Below are positions 46,646-55,066 of a stretch of DNA of 64,000 nt, one piece after another. Every line of letters begins with the position of its first letter. The stretch's first letter is position 1. A model generated the notes under the pieces. That model was not told where the DNA came from, did no database searches, and worked only from the letters and a program-made list of their open reading frames with translations. Location of the stretch: positions 248,001 through 312,000 of the forward strand of contig DBYK01000001.1 of NCBI GenBank assembly GCA_002310135.1. The letters are read 5' to 3'. The translations under genes were made by a program, and so were the position numbers. This DNA is from Caryophanales bacterium UBA1188 (lineage in GTDB: Bacteria; Bacillota_I; Bacilli_A; Izemoplasmatales; UBA1188).

Positions 46646-47577
46646 TTTTCAACTCCATATAATTTTAAATATCTTTTATGAAACTTGTCGTAGGTTGGAA
46701 TGTTTGAGATGCAACCCATCTTTTCAATGATAAATGATGATAGAACACTCCCATATCTTCCACAAGTTTCATAACATCTATTATTTAAATAACCAAATAT
46801 AAAACCAGAAAGATATGCATCTCCTGCCCCAGTTGTATCAACAATTTTCTTGCCTTCAACAATATCGATTTTTATAGTATTTTTTCTTGTGTAGATTGTG
46901 CTTCCTTTTTTGCCTCTAGTCACAACGAAAGAATCCAATCTTTCAAATTTAAAGAACTCTTTTATATTATTAAATCCGAAAAGATTTTTAAGTTCTTTCG
47001 CTTCTTCTTTATTAGCGAATATTATTTTTGTTTGATTCATGACATCCCTAATTACATCATCAGTGAATCCACTTCTATCTAATTTCATTCCAAGAATGAT
47101 ATCTAAATCATATTTTTTAGCGAGTTTAATAATCTCTAGATTATCTTTCATTGAATTAATTGTCATAATCACAACTTTTGCGTTTTCAAATAATGATTCA
47201 TCATAACTCTCAAAATAATCTTGGGACATTGCGCCGGGTGAAAAAAGAGTAATATGATCTCCATTTTTAAGCTCAATTAGATATGAACAACTAGTCTTTT
47301 CACCTTTTATTTCTTTTACTCCTTTTAAATCTACATTGTGTTTTAGAAGAAATGATTTATATTTAGTCTTTTCAAAATCATCACCAACTCTAATAATTGG
47401 TGTAGATATTAGACCTAACCTTGATAATATAGAACTAATATTAACTGAACATCCACCATAATAAATATTACCTGAATTCTTATTAGTGACTAGACTAGTT
47501 TCACCCACTTTTAGTTCTTTATCAACCTTGATTATTCTATCCAGACTAGGATAACCACAAACTAATATATTTTTCAT
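46642..47577 (-). CDS. PfkB-family carbohydrate/nucleoside kinase
   Basis: A 311-aa ribokinase-like enzyme. The N-terminal CGYPSLDRI and YYGGCSVNIS bind the sugar; the C-terminal DTTGAGDAYLSGFIFG carries the anion hole and the catalytic Asp. It phosphorylates a sugar or nucleoside with ATP. In this context candidates are an imported nucleoside or its sugar. It overlaps both neighbours by 4 bp. Confidence 0.87.
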   Translation of the reverse strand: MKNILVCGYPSLDRIIKVDKELKVGETSLVTNKNSGNIYYGGCSVNISSILSRLGLISTPIIRVGDDFEKTKYKSFLLKHNVDLKGVKEIKGEKTSCSYLIELKNGDHITLFSPGAMSQDYFESYDESLFENAKVVIMTINSMKDNLEIIKLAKKYDLDIILGMKLDRSGFTDDVIRDVMNQTKIIFANKEEAKELKNLFGFNNIKEFFKFERLDSFVVTRGKKGSTIYTRKNTIKIDIVEGKKIVDTTGAGDAYLSGFIFGYLNNRCYETCGRYGSVLSSFIIEKMGCISNIPTYDKFHKRYLKLYGVEK

Positions 47578-48137
47578 AATTCACCAAATGAAAGCATATT
47601 TTTATATTCTATTAGTGTGATAGTCTTTCCTATATATTTGTTGATGGTTTCTAAAAACATGAGCCCAACACTATCATCTTTAGTCGCAACCGCATCTTCT
47701 ATAACGAAGACATTATAATTTAAATAATATGCATCAAGGGCAGAAGAGAATATGCAGTTATCAGTTTTAATTCCAACTAATACTACATTTTCAATTGAAT
47801 TCTCTTTTAAAACTAAATCTAGATCTGTTGCAAAGAACGAACTATATCTTCTCTTATTTATGATATAGTCAGTAGGTTTAGTTTCTAACTCTTTAATAAT
47901 CTCTGAGCCAATAGTGCCCTCGATTAAACACTCCCTCATATTTAAGAGATTCTTATCATATTTATCTTTTCTATAAGAATGTTTCATAAATATGATGAGC
48001 TTATCATATCTTCTAGATAACTCTAATGCATATTTAACATCAGGAATGATTTTCCTATATTTAGGATAGAATACTTTACCATTTTCTTCTAAAAAATCAT
48101 TAAGCATATCTACTACAATAAAAGCTGTCTTATTCAT
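47574..48137 (-). CDS. isochorismatase-family cysteine hydrolase
   Basis: A 187-aa alpha/beta hydrolase of the nicotinamidase/isochorismatase family. The triad is visible as Asp in IVVDMLNDF, Lys in INKRRYSSFFATDL and Cys in GIKTDNCIFSSALDAY. Members hydrolyse amides such as nicotinamide, N-carbamoyl compounds or ureidoacids. In the operon it may open or deaminate a released base. It overlaps the permease gene by 8 bp and the kinase gene by 4 bp. Confidence 0.86.
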   Translation of the reverse strand: MNKTAFIVVDMLNDFLEENGKVFYPKYRKIIPDVKYALELSRRYDKLIIFMKHSYRKDKYDKNLLNMRECLIEGTIGSEIIKELETKPTDYIINKRRYSSFFATDLDLVLKENSIENVVLVGIKTDNCIFSSALDAYYLNYNVFVIEDAVATKDDSVGLMFLETINKYIGKTITLIEYKNMLSFGEL

Positions 48138-49047
48138 CTTGATACACTCCTCTCATAAGTGATTTTCTTCTTTTTATAATTGCGGTAACTGTGAGAACTA
48201 TGACTATCGCAACATACGGAACTATTTTTAAGATTCCTTCCACTTGAGGCATATTGAATGCGAGAGTGAAAGCGAGCGCTTTCGCAAGCCCAAAAAGTAG
48301 GGCATAAAGAAGGGATGATGAAGGCTTACCGTTACCACAATAAAAGGCTGCGATAGCGATAAAACCAGTACCCGCAATTATATCAGGGGTAAATAGTTTT
48401 ATCTGTTCAACAGCGATAGCGAATCCTCCAAGACCCACTATTAAAGCTGACAATATTAAAGCTAAATATTTTATTAAATCAACTTTTATTCCTTGAGCTC
48501 TTGCGGCTTTTTCATTTTCTCCAATTACCTTTATATAAGTCCCAAATCTAGTTGAATTGAATATTACTACAAGTAATATAAATATAATAATAGTGATAAA
48601 AAACATTGGGCTATGTGAATTGATGAGTCCATTAAGTATTGGTATGTTTTCAGTTCCACTAAACACAAGTTTTAGATTTTCTGCGTTTACTACATTTAAA
48701 TCTAAATCTTTTCTATCCATCGTTATTAAAATATAGGCGGATAGTGCCCCCGCAATTACATTTATTGCGAATCCAGTAATGATGAAATTGGATTTTAATT
48801 TAATCGCAAAAAATGCATATATTAGGCCAATTAGACCTGAAAATATAAGACATATCAATAAACCTACTACATAACTTTTGGTGTAATAGACTCCAAGCCC
48901 TGAGAATAATCCTCCAAGAAGCATAAATCCTTCAAGTCCAATATTTACTATATTCAATTTATATGCGATTAATCCTCCAAGAGTTGAAAGGACAATTGGA
49001 AGCGCAAATATAAATGTGTTTATCAATATAACATCTATTACTTTCAT
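48130..49047 (-). CDS. nucleoside-type ABC transporter permease (NupQ-like)
   Basis: A 305-aa integral membrane protein with about nine hydrophobic segments. LSTLGGLIAYKLNIVNIGLEG at the N-terminus and the GTYIKVIGENEKAARAQGI coupling loop identify the BMP/NupPQ branch of the LivH/M-type permeases, which import nucleosides in Bacillota and spirochaetes. It pairs with the permease encoded just upstream (4-bp overlap). Confidence 0.88.
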   Translation of the reverse strand: MKVIDVILINTFIFALPIVLSTLGGLIAYKLNIVNIGLEGFMLLGGLFSGLGVYYTKSYVVGLLICLIFSGLIGLIYAFFAIKLKSNFIITGFAINVIAGALSAYILITMDRKDLDLNVVNAENLKLVFSGTENIPILNGLINSHSPMFFITIIIFILLVVIFNSTRFGTYIKVIGENEKAARAQGIKVDLIKYLALILSALIVGLGGFAIAVEQIKLFTPDIIAGTGFIAIAAFYCGNGKPSSSLLYALLFGLAKALAFTLAFNMPQVEGILKIVPYVAIVIVLTVTAIIKRRKSLMRGVYQDE

Positions 49048-50195
49048 TCTTTATCCACCTCTATTTTTTGTCTTTTATTCTTTTTCTTTTCAAAATAGAG
49101 TTCACATTTATTGATGAAGTTTTTAAGCCTAATATATTCAATAGATGATTTGTTTGTGAAAATCTTAAATGATAAGAATAAGATTAATAATCCTTGGATG
49201 ATTAAAATAATTTGGCCTGGGACAATTGTGTTAAAACTAACATAATTAACTCCCGCTTTTAATATCCCATAAAATAGTGATGAAATTAATATACCTATTG
49301 GTGAATGAGCACCAAGAAGCGATATAACCATTCCATCCCAACCAAGTCCAGGACTACCAGAAAAATCTAGAGCATATGATTTTTTATCTGACATTAACCA
49401 TCCTGCACCAGCAATTCCAGCGATTGCCCCAGATAGAAGCATGATTCCAATAATGCTTTTTTTAACATTGAGTCCTACTGCCTCACTATAGCAAGTATTC
49501 TTCCCAAGGGCATCTATTCTATAACCTAACTTAGTTCTTTTAATTAGGAATAATAATATGAAGAAAATGAGTATTGCGATAAAGAAAAATAGGGTAAATG
49601 AACTACCTAAAAACCCGGTTAAACTAGCATTTTGCCCTATTGTGAATGTCTTTATGTATCCTGCTTGTTTATCTCTTATTCCATCAACATAAGTTGTTAG
49701 ATACTTGAGTATATCTATATATGCATAATTTAGAAGTAGTGTTACAACCATCTCATTAACGTTTAAATAAGCTTTTAAGATTGCGGGGATTATTAATACA
49801 ATTATCCCACAGATTGCGCCTACTAAAAATAAGAATGGAATTAGGACTCCTTTAGGCCAACTTTTAAGATAATATCCAAGTACCGCAGTCACAAAACCTG
49901 AAACTATAACTCCACTTTCAACTCCCATATTGAATAGTCCTGCCTTAAAGCTTATTCCAATAGCCATACCAGTTAAAATTAGAGGAGCCATAGTGTGAAA
50001 CAAAGTTGCGATATTATCAAAACTTGTGAAGTTTCCAAATATCATATAGAAATATACTTTAAATGGATTTTCATTTTGAATTAAGATAGGAATTATAGCG
50101 ATTATAAGTGCGAGTAGGATAGGAACTAATACATTGATTAAAGTCGATAAAATTCCTGTCTTCTTCTCTATTTTTTTATTAAGTTTGGCTTCCAA
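49044..50195 (-). CDS. nucleoside-type ABC transporter permease (NupP-like)
   Basis: A 383-aa integral membrane protein with about nine to ten hydrophobic segments. TGMAIGISFKAGLFNMGVESG and the coupling region YRIDALGKNTCYSEAVGLNV are typical of NupP-type permeases; SPGLGWDGMVISLLGAHSPIG near the C-terminus is a further family motif. It forms the channel with the 305-aa permease. The gene overlaps the ATPase gene by 17 bp. Confidence 0.88.
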   Translation of the reverse strand: MEAKLNKKIEKKTGILSTLINVLVPILLALIIAIIPILIQNENPFKVYFYMIFGNFTSFDNIATLFHTMAPLILTGMAIGISFKAGLFNMGVESGVIVSGFVTAVLGYYLKSWPKGVLIPFLFLVGAICGIIVLIIPAILKAYLNVNEMVVTLLLNYAYIDILKYLTTYVDGIRDKQAGYIKTFTIGQNASLTGFLGSSFTLFFFIAILIFFILLFLIKRTKLGYRIDALGKNTCYSEAVGLNVKKSIIGIMLLSGAIAGIAGAGWLMSDKKSYALDFSGSPGLGWDGMVISLLGAHSPIGILISSLFYGILKAGVNYVSFNTIVPGQIILIIQGLLILFLSFKIFTNKSSIEYIRLKNFINKCELYFEKKKNKRQKIEVDKE

Positions 50196-51747
50196 ATCCT
50201 ACACCTCCCATAAGAAGTCCAAGTTCCTCGAGTGTAGTATTTTTTGCATCAACTTCTCCTATTATTTTTCCTTTATACATCACGATAATTCTATCGCTTA
50301 ACGACATAATCTCAGATATCTCACTTGAGATTAATAAGATTGCCTTTCCATTTTTTGAATAATTGAGTAATGAGTTATGAATAAATTCAATCGCTCCAAT
50401 GTCAATTCCTCTTGTCGGTTGAGAACAGATTAATACATCAGGCCTTTTCTCAAGTTCTCTTGCGATAATAATCTTTTGAGCATTTCCACCTGAGAGTGAT
50501 GATATATTTCCTTTTTTCTCACTCAACCTTATATCATATTTATCTATTAAATTATCGCAGTGTCTATCTATTTCTTTAGTTTGAAATATTCCTCTTTTAC
50601 AAATATTCTCATCATCTAGAGAAGATGCGATTAAATTATTTGTGATGGACATCTCTTCACAAAGTCCATATAAATATCTATCTTCTGGAATAATACCTAG
50701 TCCTATTTTTCTCAATTCTTTAGGCCAAAAAGAAGTTATTCTTTGATCTTTATAATAGATATCACCAGAAGTTGGCAACATCATTCCAGTTAAAAGATGA
50801 GCAAGTGGTGTTTGACCATTACCTTCAACTCCCGCAACACCTAATATCTCTCCAGATTTTATTTCAAAAGATACATTATCTACTACCGTTTTTCCATCTT
50901 TATCTTTAGTTGATAAGTTTTGAACTCTATATATTACTTTTTCATTAGATAAATCTCTATATTTCTTATCTACTTTAAGAAGAACACTTCTTCCAACCAT
51001 GAGGTTCGCAATTTCTGCTTCACTAGTGTTAGAAGTTTTTAGGTAATCTATGATTTTCCCTTGTTTGATAACGTAGACGTTATCACTTATTTCCATAACT
51101 TCTTTTAATTTATGAGTTATGATAATAATAGTTTTACCTTTTTCTTTTATCTTTTTAACGTTCTCAAAAAACTCCTCAATCTCTTGTGGAATTAAAACCG
51201 CAGTTGGTTCATCAAATATCAAGATATCTGCGTTTCTTTGAAGCATTTTTAAAATCTCAACTTTTTGTTTAGCACCAACTGTGAGATCTTTAACTTTTTT
51301 TGATGGATCTATGTTGAAATTGTTTTCTTCTATAAGATTTTTGATTATTTCTTTTTCTTCTTTTTTCTTGATGAAACCAGTTTTTAATTTAAAAACTTTA
51401 TCTTTTCTGTATTTGATATCTAATTCAAAAACATCTTCATTACCTAAAAATATATTCTCATATACAGTAAGAGATGGAACTAATTTAAAATGTTGATGCA
51501 CCATACCGATGCCATGTTTAATAGCATCGGCAGGCGACCTAAAATCAACTTTTTCATCATTTACATATATTTCACCAGAAGTAGGCTTTAATAAGCCATA
51601 TAACATATTCATTAGTGTTGTTTTGCCAGCACCATTCTCGCCCACGATTGCTAAGATTTTGCCTTTCTCAACATTAATAGAAATGTTATCGTTAGCAATA
51701 AATTCACCGAATTTCTTCGTTAAAGCAACTGTTTTAATAGCAAACAT
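50179..51747 (-). CDS. nucleoside-type ABC transporter ATP-binding protein (NupO-like, two ATPase domains)
   Basis: A 522-aa protein with two fused ABC domains, as in sugar and nucleoside importers. The first has Walker A GENGAGKTTL (36-45), LTVGAKQKVEILKML as signature and LIFDEPTAVL as Walker B. The second half (from about 270) has GVEGNGQTPL in the degenerate Walker A position and LSGGNAQKIIIARELEKRP followed by CSQPTRGIDIGA. It powers import of the substrate delivered by the BMP lipoprotein encoded upstream. Confidence 0.92.
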   Translation of the reverse strand: MFAIKTVALTKKFGEFIANDNISINVEKGKILAIVGENGAGKTTLMNMLYGLLKPTSGEIYVNDEKVDFRSPADAIKHGIGMVHQHFKLVPSLTVYENIFLGNEDVFELDIKYRKDKVFKLKTGFIKKKEEKEIIKNLIEENNFNIDPSKKVKDLTVGAKQKVEILKMLQRNADILIFDEPTAVLIPQEIEEFFENVKKIKEKGKTIIIITHKLKEVMEISDNVYVIKQGKIIDYLKTSNTSEAEIANLMVGRSVLLKVDKKYRDLSNEKVIYRVQNLSTKDKDGKTVVDNVSFEIKSGEILGVAGVEGNGQTPLAHLLTGMMLPTSGDIYYKDQRITSFWPKELRKIGLGIIPEDRYLYGLCEEMSITNNLIASSLDDENICKRGIFQTKEIDRHCDNLIDKYDIRLSEKKGNISSLSGGNAQKIIIARELEKRPDVLICSQPTRGIDIGAIEFIHNSLLNYSKNGKAILLISSEISEIMSLSDRIIVMYKGKIIGEVDAKNTTLEELGLLMGGVGFGSQT

Positions 51748-51786
51748 TCTTAAAACCTCTTTTAATAAAATATATAAATATATTTA

Positions 51787-52929
51787 TTATCTAAAATTGA
51801 GGTTTGTAAGAGTTGTTTTGTCTAAAACTTCGTGATTTTGTGCATCAATGACATCTATTGTACCGTTTATAATAGCTGCCTTTGCATCTCTAATTTTTCT
51901 TTTAATTTCATTCCATTTAGCAATCTTTTCTTCTTTAATGAATCTTGAAATAGTGCTTAAATCTGTGATATCAGTTCCTGAATTTGCTAAGTTATAATTT
52001 CTTACCTTTCCACCTTCAAATGTTTTGTTTTTTAATTCTTTTATGAGTTCATATACTGCAGCATCAGTTTTCTTAAGAACACTTGTTAGAACATATCCTG
52101 GTTTTAATTCGTCTTGATTAGCATCTACATCTATCATAAATCTTTTAGCTGTTTCAGCTTCAGTTCTTATGTTTGATGCAACACCACCAGCTGCACCATA
52201 TACTGTAGATACTCCATTATCATAATATCCTTTAATCTTTTGAGCCATTTCAGTAGATGCACCAAAACCTGCTTCATATGTTTCATAAATATCATATGTT
52301 ACACCAGCTTCATGCGCTGCAGCGTTAGCTCCTTGGTAGAAACCATAACTAAATACTGTAATACCTTCACTATTAGTTCCACCAACGAATGCTAATGCTC
52401 TATTATTAGGGAACAAATATGTGTTATCAATGAATATATCTCTATTTTCATATGCAAGAACTGCGAGCATTCCTGCAAGATATGATGATTCATTGACACC
52501 GAATAATACTTCTGTTACATTACTATGAATCTTATTTCCCTGTTCGTTAGTGTTTGCGAAGGCATTGAATATTACAAATTGTGTATTAGGGTATTTTTCT
52601 GCGATTGGTTTTCCATTGTTGTATGATGTGATTAATCCATCAAAATTGTACTCTAGTAAAAATACTAGATCATATTTTTGTTGACCAAATTGATCTAAAG
52701 TTTTATTGATATCAACACCACTTGTGATATCAACTGTTTTAATTGTTATGTCAAATTCTTTTTCGGCTTTCTTTAAACCATCAACAGCGAATTGGTTATA
52801 GCCTTTATCATTTAGTCCTGCTGCTGACCCAATAAGTCCAACTTTTAACTTTTTGGATGTATTTTCCCTACATCCAACGAGTGCTACTGCCATAACTATG
52901 GCAATGAGCAATCCAAATAATTTTTTCAT
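51787..52929 (-). CDS. BMP-family substrate-binding lipoprotein
   Basis: Secreted lipoprotein with a signal peptide and lipobox ALVGC (Cys at about residue 20), so it is anchored outside the membrane. GLIGSAAGLNDKGYNQFAVDGL is the BMP/PnrA N-terminal motif that stacks on a purine or other nucleoside; NVTEVLFGVNESSYLAGMLAV and the C-terminal half complete the periplasmic-binding fold. It follows gntR by 9 bases and precedes the ABC genes by 39 bases. PnrA-like proteins bind nucleosides, which fits the phosphorylase in the operon. Confidence 0.9.
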   Translation of the reverse strand: MKKLFGLLIAIVMAVALVGCRENTSKKLKVGLIGSAAGLNDKGYNQFAVDGLKKAEKEFDITIKTVDITSGVDINKTLDQFGQQKYDLVFLLEYNFDGLITSYNNGKPIAEKYPNTQFVIFNAFANTNEQGNKIHSNVTEVLFGVNESSYLAGMLAVLAYENRDIFIDNTYLFPNNRALAFVGGTNSEGITVFSYGFYQGANAAAHEAGVTYDIYETYEAGFGASTEMAQKIKGYYDNGVSTVYGAAGGVASNIRTEAETAKRFMIDVDANQDELKPGYVLTSVLKKTDAAVYELIKELKNKTFEGGKVRNYNLANSGTDITDLSTISRFIKEEKIAKWNEIKRKIRDAKAAIINGTIDVIDAQNHEVLDKTTLTNLNFR

Positions 52930-52938
52930 AAAATCCTC

Positions 52939-53658
52939 CTATCTTATTTGGTTTATGTGAAACTTTATTTTGTCAGTTCTATAACTCGATTTAAAACTTT
53001 CTATTGCGACTTCCCTTTCATTAATTATTCCATATGTAACTGCTCTAAAGAGTATTATTGGTGTATTGTTATTAATTTGTAATAATTTTGTTGTATCTCC
53101 ATATGAAAGAACGGCTTCTAATGTTCTTTTAGCTCTTGTTATTTTAACATTATATTTAGTTTCTAATATCTCATATAGTGAATATTTAGAAAAATCATAT
53201 TTATCAATTCCAGGAAAATACTTAATTGGTAAATATGTAATAGTTCTATTAACTGGATTTAAATCTGCATAATAAACTCTATCTAATTTAAATAATTTTT
53301 CATTAGGTGATAATTCTAGTTCTTTCATCCTTTTAGGATAAGCATCAACAATTCCTTGAAAAATTGTTTTTCTGCTTGGAGTCATATGAGCTTTTTCGAT
53401 ATCTGATGAACAGCTATCAATAAAGAATAGATCTTGACTTGCTTCTATTTTTTTAACATATGTTCCTTTTCCATGGACTCTATAAAGTAGTCCTTCGACT
53501 ACTAATTCATCAATCGCTTTTCTTACAGTGATTCTGCTTAATGAATATCTCTCACATAGTTCTCTTTCACTTGGGATTGGTTCATCTTCACCAACACTCC
53601 CATCATCAATAAGTCTTACTAATTCTTGTTTCAAAAGATCATATTTAGGTAATCCCAT
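52939..53658 (-). CDS. GntR/HutC-family transcription regulator with UTRA domain
   Basis: The N-terminal winged helix-turn-helix (IPSERELCERYSLSRITVRKA, then LVVEGLLYRVHGKGTYV) is the GntR DNA-binding domain. The C-terminal part (about 90-239) is the UTRA effector fold, which usually binds a sugar phosphate or amino-acid-like ligand. ATG 53658 gives 239 aa and has GGTGGG seven bases upstream. As first gene of the operon, 18 bp downstream of a palindrome that overlaps the predicted transcription start, it probably represses its own operon until an intermediate accumulates. Confidence 0.88.
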   Translation of the reverse strand: MGLPKYDLLKQELVRLIDDGSVGEDEPIPSERELCERYSLSRITVRKAIDELVVEGLLYRVHGKGTYVKKIEASQDLFFIDSCSSDIEKAHMTPSRKTIFQGIVDAYPKRMKELELSPNEKLFKLDRVYYADLNPVNRTITYLPIKYFPGIDKYDFSKYSLYEILETKYNVKITRAKRTLEAVLSYGDTTKLLQINNNTPIILFRAVTYGIINEREVAIESFKSSYRTDKIKFHINQIR

Positions 53659-53676
53659 ATTTACACCCACCTTACT

Positions 53677-53694
53677 GGTAATGACATCATAACC
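53677..53694. promoter_or_regulatory. candidate GntR operator
   Basis: GGTAATGACATCATAACC is an 18-bp palindrome with one mismatch per half, centred on CA. It begins seven bases downstream of the -10 box of the gntR promoter, so a bound repressor would block initiation. Confidence 0.6.
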
Positions 53695-53700
53695 ACTTAT

Positions 53701-53729
53701 ATTTTATATTGAATAATTGAATAGGTCAA
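53701..53729 (-). promoter_or_regulatory. promoter of the gntR-nucleoside operon
   Basis: On the minus strand TTGACC (53724-53729), a 17-bp spacer and TAAAAT (53701-53706). The start site would fall inside the 18-bp palindrome next to it. Confidence 0.7.
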
Positions 53730-53735
53730 GCCAAA

Positions 53736-53809
53736 TCAATTATTGACTTAATCATTTGATTAATTTTTCAGAAATAATTCAAATAAAAATAGATTGACTT
53801 ATCAATCTA
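53736..53809. repeat. cluster of palindromes upstream of the gntR promoter
   Basis: Three palindromes lie just upstream of the -35 box: TCAAT-T-ATTGA (53736-53746), TTAATCA-TT-TGATTAA (53748-53763) and TAGATTGA-CTTA-TCAATCTA (53790-53809). All contain the half-site TTGA or TGATTA, so they may bind a second regulator. Confidence 0.5.
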
Positions 53810-53987
53810 AGATTATTTTGTATGATTAATTAGCAAATGATTGAATAAATATAAATGTATTTTTTATATTGTTTATTTATTTTAACATATTTATTATGTT
53901 TTTATATAATTTATTTAATTACATTTTATATGTTGTATAATTCACCTTCATTATTAATATGCCTGAATATAACCCTTCTCTTCTTTA

Positions 53988-54018
53988 TCAAAAAAGACCT
54001 TGAACAATTCAAGATCTT
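53988..54018 (-). terminator. terminator after the RhuM-acetyltransferase gene
   Basis: An 11-bp stem (53994-54004 and 54008-54018) with a 3-nt loop, complete on the minus strand if one G-U pair is allowed, is followed on minus by TTTTTTGATA. Confidence 0.75.
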
Positions 54019-54035
54019 ATATTTTTAATATTGGC
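54018..54035. repeat. 18-bp repeat, copy 1 (TATATTTTTAATATTGGC)
   Basis: Nearly identical (one extra A) to the 19-bp sequence at 55654-55672. Each copy adjoins a terminator hairpin on its left and ends in TTGGC, the complement of a GCCAA such as follows a tRNA 3' end. The two copies bracket the RhuM-acetyltransferase gene and the 180-residue fragment. Confidence 0.55.
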
Positions 54036-54103
54036 AAAGATATACAATTTTGATACAAAACGTTTGCCACTAGTTTTTATATAATTTCGTACAAATGAAG
54101 AAA

Positions 54104-55066
54104 CTAAATTAATCTCAATAACTCTTCCTTTGTAGGATTTGCTTTAGTTATTAAAGGAATAATCTTTTGTATCTCATCAACACTTTTATCCCACCATTTT
54201 AATTCTTCTAATACTTTTATAATATCCTCGCTAAATCTCATTTTCTTAACAACGCATGGATTTCCTGCACAGATTGAATATGATGGCAAATCCTTACTTA
54301 CTACTGAATTGGCACCTATTATTACACCATTACCAATATGAACTCCAGGTAATATTATCACATTTTGACCAATCCAACAATCATTGCCCACTATTGTATC
54401 ACCTTTAAATGGCAAGTCTTTAATTTTTGGTGCATCCTGTTTCCATCCATCCATTACATAAAAGGGGAATGTTGTAGCCGCATTTATTTGATGATTTGCG
54501 CCATTCATAATAAATTCCACATTATTACCTATTTGGCAGAATTTACCAATTATCAATTTATCACCTAAAAAATCATAATGGTGTGTAACTCTAGATTCAA
54601 AATCATTACCACTATAATATGAATAATCTCCAACTATTATATTTTTTCTTGTAATTGTTGGTTTTATATTTTTCATATTATAAAAACCTGCTTTTGGATA
54701 TGTAAAATCAGGGTCTGGTACTTTGATATCCATAATTCCTTTTTCATCTATAATTGTACTACCTAATTCAATAGCTAAAGAATCGAATATGTCACCATTA
54801 ACCATTAATTTTTCTTTTTTATAACTCAATTCATTATTTTCTATATGTTGCAATCTTGAATCTATAGAATCGACCCTATTTATTAAATTAATATAATTCT
54901 CGTTTGTTACAAGTGTTCTATTTTCATTTATAACAAATCCCTTAAGCAAGTATTCTTTTAATATTTTATTGGCCCATTTTCTGAAAATAATTCCATTTTG
55001 TGATTTAACTCTATATCCAATAGAAATAATCATATCCAAGTTATAATACTCAATACTTCTTTTCAC
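54104..55066 (-). CDS. chimera: RhuM-type fragment fused to a Vat/CatB-like acetyltransferase
   Basis: Residues 1-95 are the middle part of a RhuM-family protein (SIEYYNLDMIISIGYRVKSQ, FRKWANKILKEYLLKGFVIN). From about 110 a complete hexapeptide acetyltransferase of the Vat/CatB xenobiotic type follows: VGDYSYYSG, THHYDFLGDKLIIGKFCQIG, EFIMNGANHQ, GNDCWIGQNVIILPGVHIG, AGNPCVV. The start is GTG 55066, the first possible start in this frame. RhuM coding sequence continues in frame upstream (STCAFFAQVQKEGNREVKR) to a stop at 55145-55147, so the RhuM N-terminus has been lost. An internal ATG at 54733 with AAGGA could restore a native 209-aa acetyltransferase. Whether the fusion is functional or a recombination scar is open. 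Confidence 0.75.
   Translation of the reverse strand: MKRSIEYYNLDMIISIGYRVKSQNGIIFRKWANKILKEYLLKGFVINENRTLVTNENYINLINRVDSIDSRLQHIENNELSYKKEKLMVNGDIFDSLAIELGSTIIDEKGIMDIKVPDPDFTYPKAGFYNMKNIKPTITRKNIIVGDYSYYSGNDFESRVTHHYDFLGDKLIIGKFCQIGNNVEFIMNGANHQINAATTFPFYVMDGWKQDAPKIKDLPFKGDTIVGNDCWIGQNVIILPGVHIGNGVIIGANSVVSKDLPSYSICAGNPCVVKKMRFSEDIIKVLEELKWWDKSVDEIQKIIPLITKANPTKEELLRLI

Larger units (their letters stand above)
53671..54103. other. intergenic regulatory region upstream of gntR
   Basis: No gene is evident. From low to high coordinates it holds the gntR operator and promoter, several TTGA/TCAA-type palindromes, and the terminator and repeat that end the RhuM-acetyltransferase unit. A TGGCAAA/TTTGCCA pair (54032-54038 and about 54063-54069) frames a 24-bp stretch near 54.05 kb whose role is unclear. 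Confidence 0.5.
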
